From JBHENN01 sp046262015 (GTDB lineage Bacteria; Actinomycetota; CADDZG01; WHSQ01), in the NCBI GenBank assembly GCA_046262015.1, contig JBHENN010000081.1, positions 1 to 14,218 on the forward strand: a DNA stretch of 14,218 bases. The letters are read 5' to 3'. The notes below the pieces were generated by a model. The model worked only from the letters and a program-made list of their open reading frames with translations, made no database searches and was not told where the DNA came from. Within the stretch, counting starts at the first letter, position 1. Each line of letters begins with the position of its first letter. This document shows, piece by piece, positions 6,964 to 12,658 of this stretch. The position numbers and the translations under genes were made by a program.

Positions 6964-9573
6964 CTATCCCTGCCATGCCCTTCGGGATCGCAGGATGAAG
7001 AGCGCTCCCGCCGCCATCAGAAGCAGACCGACCAGGACGAACAGCCGAGGTGCCGCTCCCGTGAAGGGCAGCAGCGCGCCTCCCTCGGAACTCGCCCGGG
7101 CGTAGGTCGCCCCCCTCGCGGCGGGTGCGACCTGCGTGCCCGCGAGGACGTCGTCGTCGTCCCCCCTCGTCAGCTGGATGCCGAGTACCAGGTCGTCGAT
7201 GTCCGGAACGTCGTCGTCCCCCGGACCGGGGTCGATGTCAGGACCTTCCACGGGGTTGTCCGGCACCGTGTCAGGACCATCGCCCGGACCATCGCCGGGG
7301 ACATCCCCCGGACCATCGGGACCGTTGGGTTCCCCGGGTACATCCGGGACGCCGCCGGGACCGTCACCGGGACCATCGCCCGGACCGTCACCGGGACCAT
7401 CGCCCGGACTGTCACCGGGTCCGTCACCCGGTCCGTCACCGGGGCCATCGCCCGGACCGTCACCGGGTCCGTCACCCGGACCAGCGCCCGGACCGTCACC
7501 GGGTCCGTCACCCGGACCAGCGCCGGGACCATCGCCCGGTCCGTCGCCGGGGCCATCGCCCGGACCGTCACCCGGCAGATCGGGGGCCGGCCCGGGACCA
7601 TTGCCCGGACCATGACCGGGACCGTCACCGGGTCCGTCACCCGGACCATCGCCCGGACCATCGCCCGGTCCGTCACCGGGTCCGTCACCCGGTCCGTTTC
7701 CGGGTCCGTCACCCGGTCCGTTTCCAGGGCCGTCACCGGGTCCGTCACCGAGACCATCCACGGGTCCGTCACCGGGACCATCCACGGGTCCGTTTCCAGG
7801 GTCATCACCGGGTCCGTTTCCAGGGTCATCACCGGGGCCGTCTCCAGGACCATCCACGGGGCCGTCTCCAGGACCATTACCGGGGCCGTCACCGGGACCG
7901 TTGCCGGGTCCGTCACCGGGACCATCGCCGGGTCCGTTTCCGGGTCCGTTTGCAGGGCCATCGCCGGGTCCGTTTGCAGGGCCATTACCGCGACCATCGC
8001 CCGGACCATTGGGACCACCGGGGAGATCGGGCGCGTCGCCCGGTCCGCCCCCCTCGCCCGGTCCGTCACCGGGTCCGTTACCGGGTCCGTCACCGGGTCC
8101 GTTGCCCGGACCGTCACCGTTGCCAGGACCATCACCGGGTCCGTCGCCCGGACCGTTACCGGGTCCGTTACCGGGTCCGTCGCCAGGACCGTTACCGGGT
8201 CCGTCGCCGTCACCCGGACCGTCACCAGGACCGTTACCGGGTCCGTCACCGGGTCCGTCGCCAGGACCGTTACCGGGTCCGTCGCCAGGACCATTTGGAC
8301 CACCGGGGAGATCCGGTGCGTTGCCCGGACCGTCACCGTTGCCAGGACCATCACCGGGCCCGCTACCCAGACCGTTGCCCGCACCGTCGCCGTCGCCCGG
8401 ACCATCACCGGGCCCGTTGCCCAGACCGTTACCCAGACCGTTGCCCGGACCGTTGCCCGGACCGTCGCCGTCGCCAGGACCGTTACCGGGTCCGTTGCCC
8501 GGTCCGTCGTCGCCGTTGCCCGGCCCAGCCGGGCCACCAGGCAGATCGGGAGCACAGCCGGGGCCGTCGTCTCCCTCGTCATCGCCCGAGTCATCGTCAT
8601 CGTCCGAGCCATCGCCCGGCATCGGACCGGTGCACGGACCGTCATCATCGTCGCCGTCATCGTCATCGCCGGGCACGCTGGGGGCGGGGGAGGGCTCGGC
8701 ATCCCCCTCGTCGCAGTCAGCGGGTGCTGCGTCGGAGACCTCGGTGGTGCCCGACTTGGAGGTCGCATACGCGATCTCCTTGTCGAATGTCTGGCTGAAC
8801 TCGTTGCCGCTGAGTGACAGCTCCTGCATCGTGCCGTCGGCGAAGTACACCTTGACGTTGGAGATGTCCTTGGTCGAGGTCACCGTGACGGTGCTGCAGG
8901 TCACCTCGATCGTCATCGTGGCGGCAGAGCCGCCTTGGATGCTCGTTCCGCCGTCGTCACCAGAGTCGTCCGAGTCATCGCAGGTGCCCGGACCGACCAC
9001 GGCGCCGCGGCCATGCAAAAGATCGCTCGACCCGTCGATCTCGCAGGGCTCGGATCCACCGGCATCGGGGCTGCTACTGCCGGAGTCGCCTTCGGCGGTG
9101 GTGCACAGCCCCTCGTTGTCGTCCTCGAAGTCGTCGTCGTTCCCGCACCCGTCGTTACCGTCTTGGTCGGCCTTGTCGAAACCGCCGGAACCATCGGCCT
9201 TGTCGGGGCCACCGTTCGTGCGCTCGGGCCCACGCATGTCGTCGTCGGGATCGGAGTCGCTGCTTCCTTGGTTCTCCGATCCGCCCCTCTCGACCGAGCG
9301 GTCGTTCCCGGAGGGGTGGCGGTCGTCGCCGTCGTCGGACACGTCGTTCGGCGTGCCGCCATCGTTCGTGTCGTTGTCCTCGGTGGTTTCGGGGCTGGGC
9401 TTCTCAGAGGGGCGTCCGCCCCCTTGAGGTTGCGGCTTATCCTCCTGCTCGCGCGCGTCCTTCTTCGTGCTCTTGTCGGTGTGGTTGCCGGCGTACGCGG
9501 GTCCCGGGAACAGGCTGACGACCAGCAGCAGGGCGAGCGTGGAAAATGCTCGGGAACGGTTGTTCTTGTGCAC
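6964..9573 (-). CDS. Large LPXTG cell-wall-anchored protein with acidic region and GPG[D/N] tandem repeats
   Basis: An 869-residue exported protein of unknown function. Residues 1-28 form a signal peptide ending AYA before GNHTD. Residues 29 to about 210 are hydrophilic and rich in Asp, Gly, Ser and Pro. About 215-286 form a small beta-rich domain (VTCSTVTVTSTKDISNVKVY ... PADC). Then come Asp clusters, about 430 residues of GPGD/GPGN repeats, a short Asp-rich stretch, and LPFTG (835-839) followed by a hydrophobic helix and RSRR. A housekeeping sortase should link it to peptidoglycan. Eight cysteines all lie outside the repeats. The GTG at 9571-9573 gives a compact signal peptide and has GGGAGG 11 bases upstream; the in-frame TTG at 9609 is an alternative adding 12 residues. 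The acidic, disordered stalk may bind calcium or space something from the wall, which is inference. The gene is divergent from the HTH/TPR regulator. Confidence 0.88.
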   Translation of the reverse strand: MHKNNRSRAFSTLALLLVVSLFPGPAYAGNHTDKSTKKDAREQEDKPQPQGGGRPSEKPSPETTEDNDTNDGGTPNDVSDDGDDRHPSGNDRSVERGGSENQGSSDSDPDDDMRGPERTNGGPDKADGSGGFDKADQDGNDGCGNDDDFEDDNEGLCTTAEGDSGSSSPDAGGSEPCEIDGSSDLLHGRGAVVGPGTCDDSDDSGDDGGTSIQGGSAATMTIEVTCSTVTVTSTKDISNVKVYFADGTMQELSLSGNEFSQTFDKEIAYATSKSGTTEVSDAAPADCDEGDAEPSPAPSVPGDDDDGDDDDGPCTGPMPGDGSDDDDDSGDDEGDDGPGCAPDLPGGPAGPGNGDDGPGNGPGNGPGDGDGPGNGPGNGLGNGLGNGPGDGPGDGDGAGNGLGSGPGDGPGNGDGPGNAPDLPGGPNGPGDGPGNGPGDGPGDGPGNGPGDGPGDGDGPGNGPGDGPGNGPGNGPGDGPGDGPGNGDGPGNGPGDGPGNGPGDGPGEGGGPGDAPDLPGGPNGPGDGRGNGPANGPGDGPANGPGNGPGDGPGDGPGNGPGDGPGNGPGDGPVDGPGDGPGDDPGNGPGDDPGNGPVDGPGDGPVDGLGDGPGDGPGNGPGDGPGNGPGDGPGDGPGDGPGDGPGDGPGDGPGHGPGNGPGPAPDLPGDGPGDGPGDGPGDGPGAGPGDGPGDGPGAGPGDGPGDGPGDGPGDGPGDGPGDSPGDGPGDGPGDGPGDGPGGVPDVPGEPNGPDGPGDVPGDGPGDGPDTVPDNPVEGPDIDPGPGDDDVPDIDDLVLGIQLTRGDDDDVLAGTQVAPAARGATYARASSEGGALLPFTGAAPRLFVLVGLLLMAAGALFILRSRRAWQG
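6967..7071 (-). other. Sortase cell-wall sorting signal (LPFTG, membrane helix, basic tail)
   Basis: LPFTG is encoded at 7057-7071. It is followed by AAPR, about 18 hydrophobic residues (LFVLVGLLLMAAGALFIL), and the tail RSRRAWQG at the C terminus. This is the canonical order of a sortase substrate. No sortase gene is in the window. Confidence 0.92.
7268..8550 (-). repeat. 12-base tandem repeat array encoding (GPGD/GPGN)n, punctuated by PDLPGGPNGPG spacers
   Basis: About 1.3 kb is built of 12-base units that encode Gly-Pro-Gly-Asp or Gly-Pro-Gly-Asn, on the order of a hundred units. Third-base variation (GGA/GGT, CCC/CCG, GAC/GAT) is frequent, so the array is not a recent exact amplification. 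Five spacers related to APDLPGGPNGPG (or VPDVPGEPNGP) interrupt it at about 7330, 7575, 8020, 8300 and 8535. Because the unit contains no stop codon in several frames, long spurious open frames run through the array on both strands. The ends are given to within about 15 bases. Confidence 0.93.
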
Positions 9574-9610
9574 GGTTATGCCAGCCTCCCGATGTGGAAG
9601 TTTTTTCAAG

Positions 9611-9628
9611 CCCGCCTCGAGAGGCGGG
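9611..9628. repeat. Strong hairpin in the leader of the wall-protein gene
   Basis: CCCGCCT (9611-9617) and AGGCGGG (9622-9628) form a perfect GC-rich stem around a CGAG loop. On the minus strand it stands 37 bases before the GTG start and is followed by CTTGAAAAAAC. It therefore lacks the T run of an intrinsic terminator in either direction. The stem would bury the GAGG that could serve the alternative TTG start at 9609, which makes a role in start choice or mRNA stability conceivable. Confidence 0.5.
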
Positions 9629-9666
9629 GGACGCGGGATGCGCCTTCGGTTCTGTATCTGCCAGGG

Positions 9667-9790
9667 TTACCCAATGTCACCGTAGCTAACACCGATTGTT
9701 AACAGTAGTCAGACGAGGCACTCGCCAGTTACTACCCAGGATCGGGCAGACGAGCTGACATTGGAACGGTCTTAGGGGAATCTTGGGTAA
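9667..9790. repeat. Overlapping inverted repeats in the divergent wall-protein/regulator intergenic region
   Basis: CCAATGTCA (9671-9679) is the exact inverse of TGACATTGG (9756-9764). TTACCCAA (9667-9674) is the exact inverse of TTGGGTAA (9783-9790). The two left arms share four bases, so the two helices cannot form at the same time. Between them sit the palindrome TGTTAACA (9697-9704) and the arms GTAGT/ACTAC (9705-9709/9731-9735). The whole gap 9574-9854 contains no gene. Operators for the neighbouring HTH protein or an RNA switch are both possible. Confidence 0.5.
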
Positions 9791-9818
9791 GGTCAGGCCG
9801 AATCGGGACGAGCCGCCC

Positions 9819-9848
9819 TTGCTTGATGGCTTAACTTACGGTTACGCT
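9819..9848 (+). promoter_or_regulatory. Possible promoter of the HTH/TPR regulator, giving a leaderless mRNA
   Basis: TTGCTT (9819-9824) and TACGCT (9843-9848, fitting TANNNT) are separated by 18 bases. Transcription would begin about 7 bases after the -10, at or next to the ATG at 9855. The absence of any Shine-Dalgarno match before that ATG fits leaderless translation, which is common in actinobacteria. Confidence 0.38.
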
Positions 9849-9854
9849 CGCTCG

Positions 9855-11153
9855 ATGGATGAGGACGATCGCCAGGGCGTCGGCTCCCGACTCCGGCAAC
9901 TGCGGGTGGAGGCCGGCCTCACCCAGAAGGAGCTCGCGACGCCTCGTTACACCCATGCTTACGTCAGCACGATCGAGTCGGGCCGGCGTACGCCATCCGA
10001 GGATGCCCTGGGGTTCTTCGCGGGGAAGCTTGGCATCTCCCCTGAGGAGCTCGCGACGGGGAGGCCCGCCGACCTGGAGGCGCGCTTGGGGATCGGGTTG
10101 GCGGATGTGCGCCGGAGGATCTTCGGAGGCGAGTACCACCAGACCGAGGGCGAGCTCAAGCGGATGCACGCGGAGGCTCAGCGCTTCAACCTGAAGAAGC
10201 TAGAGGCGCGCACGCTCGAGACGCGGGCGCTCCTGGCCGAGAGGCGAGGGTCTATCTCGAGGGCTCTCGATCTCTATCGAGAGGCGGGGCACCTCGTCGC
10301 GGACGCTCCGCTTACCGAGCAGGTAGAGGCGATCGTCGGAGAGGCGCGGTGCTCGCACGCTCTGGGCGACGTGCGGTACGCGATCCATCGCCTCGAGTCG
10401 CTCAAGGAGGCGCTGACGCGCGCCGGCCTGGACGAGCCTAACTCCCTGGTGCGTATCGATGCCTCGCTGGTCTCCTCGTACTTCGAAGCCGGGCTGTACC
10501 CCCAGGCGGCGACGGTCGCTGAGGAGGCTTTGGTCCTGGCTCCGCGGGCGACCGATCCCGAGAAGCTCGCCAACATGCATCTGAACGTCGCGTGGTCGTT
10601 GCTCAACGAGGGCCAGCCCGAGGTGGCGAGCGAGTCCCTCGCACGGGCACGCGATCTCTTTCTGCAGCTCGAATACCCGATCGAGACGGCCCGTGCGCGG
10701 CTGGCCGGCGCGATGGTCCTGGCCCGTCAGGGACAGCTCGGCGAGGCGACCGAAGGGCTCGAGCTCGCCCGCAAGGAGTTCGAGGCAGCAGGCGACTGGA
10801 CGAACTTCGCCCGGGCCACGAACGAGTTGGCGCGCGTGGCCCGGTTGGCGGATCAGCCGGACCGAGCTGCGGGCCTGCTGGAGGAGTCGCTGGAGAACCT
10901 GTCCCCGGAGGCCCATCCCAGTCTCTATGCATGGGCGCTGCGGGAACAGGCGCTGACCGTGCTCGCCGAAGACGCCGACGAGGCCGAGAAGAACCTGCGG
11001 CGTGCCGTGGACCTCTTCACCCGGACCGACGAGTCGGTGGAGCTGGCGTCGACCTATCGCGCACTTGGAGACCTGCTGAGCGAGAAAGGCGACGAGAGCG
11101 CGAGCGCCGACGCTTATCGGGCGGGCATCGTGGCGTTGGAACGGCGTCTGTGA
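9855..11153 (+). CDS. XRE-family HTH regulator with TPR repeats
   Basis: A 432-residue cytosolic protein. Residues about 8-67 are an XRE helix-turn-helix (VGSRLRQLRVEAGLTQKELA, then YVSTIESGRRTPSEDALGFF). The rest is helical, with repeated A-x-x-x-Y/L patterns typical of tetratricopeptide repeats, for example around ALLAERRGSISRALDLYREA and HLNVAWSLLNEGQPEVASES. HTH plus TPR is the layout of peptide- or protein-sensing regulators (RRNPP-like) and of many actinobacterial regulators; the ligand is unknown. The ATG at 9855 is chosen because the HTH follows closely; the TTG at 9783 would add 24 residues without domain features. It is divergent from the LPXTG wall-protein gene, making that gene a natural candidate target, which is inference. 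No small peptide gene was recognised next to it. Confidence 0.9.
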   Translation: MDEDDRQGVGSRLRQLRVEAGLTQKELATPRYTHAYVSTIESGRRTPSEDALGFFAGKLGISPEELATGRPADLEARLGIGLADVRRRIFGGEYHQTEGELKRMHAEAQRFNLKKLEARTLETRALLAERRGSISRALDLYREAGHLVADAPLTEQVEAIVGEARCSHALGDVRYAIHRLESLKEALTRAGLDEPNSLVRIDASLVSSYFEAGLYPQAATVAEEALVLAPRATDPEKLANMHLNVAWSLLNEGQPEVASESLARARDLFLQLEYPIETARARLAGAMVLARQGQLGEATEGLELARKEFEAAGDWTNFARATNELARVARLADQPDRAAGLLEESLENLSPEAHPSLYAWALREQALTVLAEDADEAEKNLRRAVDLFTRTDESVELASTYRALGDLLSEKGDESASADAYRAGIVALERRL

Positions 11154-11194
11154 GCGCTATCGGCTGAGTGAAGTGTTGTCCCGTCGCGTGACGG

Positions 11195-12475
11195 TCAGCC
11201 CTCGACGAGGCTGGGCGCCGCAGGAGCCCGCCGGGGAGTCTCCTGGGAAGCTCCGAGGGGCGTTTTCGAGAACGACATCCAGAACGTCGAGCCGCCTCCG
11301 GGTCGGGCCTCGTACCAGGCTCGGCCCCCGTGCGTCTCGGCTACCGCCGCGACGATCGCCAAGCCGAGACCGCTTCCTCCGGGAGCGGCATTGCGCCCGC
11401 GGGCCAGCGGGGCGAACAACGACTCCGGTTCGTCCTCGACGATGCCGGGCCCGCGATCGGAGAACGCGAGCGTCCAGCTTCCGTCCGATTCGCTTCCGGT
11501 GATGGTTACGGCCGCCGGCTCGTCCTCGAGCGTTCCGTAGCGGATCGAGTTCTGGAACAGGTTGGCGAGCGCCTGGCGCAGGTTGAGGGGGTCGGCGGTC
11601 ACGACTTGCGGGAGGTCGCCTATCTCGGTGACGACATCGGGATGTTCCGCGGCGACCTCTGTCACCAGGCCGGGAAGCCGGACCGTGTCAAGGCGTGGGG
11701 TCCCATTGCAGCGGGCGAGGTCCAAGAGCCCCCGGATGAGCTCGTTCGCCTTGCCCACCTGGCGCTGGATGAGGTCGAGGAGGTCGCGTGTCTCGGATTC
11801 CTTGGCGGCGATCTTGGCGGCGAGGACAGCGGCTCCCTCGATCGTGGCCAGCGGGTTCCTCAGGTCGTGCGCGACCCGCGCGCTGAACGCATCGAGCTCG
11901 CGCGTCAAGAGGAGGTGTTCCTGCTCTCTCAGTCTCAGATCCTCGTTCCGCTTCCACACGATCAGCCCGGCGACGCTGGCTCCGAGGATGAAGGCGCCGT
12001 GTATGAGCGCCCATCGCACCGGGTTGGCGAGGGCGGCGGGGTGGTTGTAGACGGATTCCGGCGCGAGCGTGCCCACGAATCCGTGATGCACGACCACATA
12101 GCCGATCGACAGCAAGAACGGTGTCCATGACTGATAGAGCGTCACCAGGCTCACCATCACGAAGAAGTGGAAATGCGCCTCGATCGTGCCCCCGGAGAGA
12201 TGGACCAGGATCGCCGAGGCCGAGAGCAACCCGATCGTGACCGCCACCGAGCGGAAGGCTCGCCCCGTCCCGGGGAGGCAGGCCGCTGCCGCGGCCGCCG
12301 CGACGATCCCACCCTCCACGAAGGAGTGGAGCGGCGAATACCCCCGTACCAGTGCGAAGCCGACGAGGCCCACCGCCTGGGCCACGAGGAACGCAACGAA
12401 TGCCTTGTGGCGCCCGCTCCACACCTCCTCGGACAGCGGTGCCCCGGTTGGAACCCAGCTCCTAAGGCGGCTCAC
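11195..12475 (-). CDS. Membrane sensor histidine kinase (orphan)
   Basis: A 426-residue kinase. The N-terminal half holds about six hydrophobic segments (roughly 27-45, 55-68, 76-93, 103-115, 118-134, 154-174) with the short signature SGGTIEAHFHFF (94-105), seen in some membrane sensors of kinases and chemoreceptors. After a short linker comes the HisKA box FSARVAHDLRNPLATIEGAA with phospho-acceptor His203. The ATPase domain has N box NLFQNS (305-310), G1 DRGPGI (340-345) and G2 GGSGLGLAI (366-374). It should autophosphorylate on His203 and pass phosphate to a response regulator, but none is adjacent. The GTG start at 12473-12475 has GGAAGGAG just 5 bases upstream, a strong site. It is convergent with the HTH/TPR gene (41 bases between stops). 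The signal sensed is unknown. Confidence 0.93.
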   Translation of the reverse strand: MSRLRSWVPTGAPLSEEVWSGRHKAFVAFLVAQAVGLVGFALVRGYSPLHSFVEGGIVAAAAAAACLPGTGRAFRSVAVTIGLLSASAILVHLSGGTIEAHFHFFVMVSLVTLYQSWTPFLLSIGYVVVHHGFVGTLAPESVYNHPAALANPVRWALIHGAFILGASVAGLIVWKRNEDLRLREQEHLLLTRELDAFSARVAHDLRNPLATIEGAAVLAAKIAAKESETRDLLDLIQRQVGKANELIRGLLDLARCNGTPRLDTVRLPGLVTEVAAEHPDVVTEIGDLPQVVTADPLNLRQALANLFQNSIRYGTLEDEPAAVTITGSESDGSWTLAFSDRGPGIVEDEPESLFAPLARGRNAAPGGSGLGLAIVAAVAETHGGRAWYEARPGGGSTFWMSFSKTPLGASQETPRRAPAAPSLVEG

Positions 12476-12522
12476 GTCCGCTCCTTCCGTCCTCCGACCC
12501 CTAGAGACTAGAGCGCAACGGC

Positions 12523-12544
12523 CGGCTCGAGTGTCGCCGAGCCG
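12523..12544. repeat. 7-base inverted repeat in the kinase/FG-GAP intergenic region
   Basis: CGGCTCG (12523-12529) and CGAGCCG (12538-12544) are exact inverse copies with an 8-base loop. They lie in the 183-base gap between the divergent kinase and second FG-GAP genes. In sequence this rich in G and C such a repeat can arise by chance. I found no confident promoter in the gap. Confidence 0.3.
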
Positions 12545-12658
12545 ACGCCGTCCAAAGGCGGGCTAGCGGACGGCCGGTTGGGCCGGTGCCCCCCGCCGGA
12601 TGCTGGCTATTCTTGAAAAGGCCTATTCACAAGTGAGATCGTCGAATATCCTGCCGCG

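Noticed and set aside
7268..8550. CRISPR array suggested by regularly spaced repeats.
   Set aside because: The unit is 12 bases with no unique spacers, continues a coding frame, and has no cas genes nearby.
7268..8550. Collagen-like protein.
   Set aside because: Glycine occurs every second residue in a four-residue period (GPGX), not every third residue, so a collagen triple helix is not expected.
6958..9427. Very long open frames through the repeat array in other frames and on the plus strand (500-600 residues, Thr/Val/Gly-, Arg/His- or Pro/Ser-Gly-rich).
   Set aside because: They exist because the 12-base unit lacks stop codons in several frames. Only the minus-strand GPG frame has a signal peptide, a folded domain and an LPFTG anchor, and the others lack start context and end arbitrarily.
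9601..9628. Intrinsic terminator made of the 9611-9628 hairpin and the T run at 9601-9606.
   Set aside because: The T run precedes the hairpin on the plus strand, and on the minus strand the hairpin is followed by A residues, so neither orientation is a terminator.
9600..9854. Resemblance to a c-di-AMP (ydaO) riboswitch, from short matches such as GGGGGAC and AGCTAACACCG on the plus strand.
   Set aside because: The remaining conserved blocks and their order are missing on both strands. A covariance-model scan would decide; a significant ydaO hit would reverse this.
11175..11194. Possible terminator CCGTC-GCGT-GACGG between the convergent regulator and kinase genes.
   Set aside because: The stem is only five base pairs and has no T tract on either strand.
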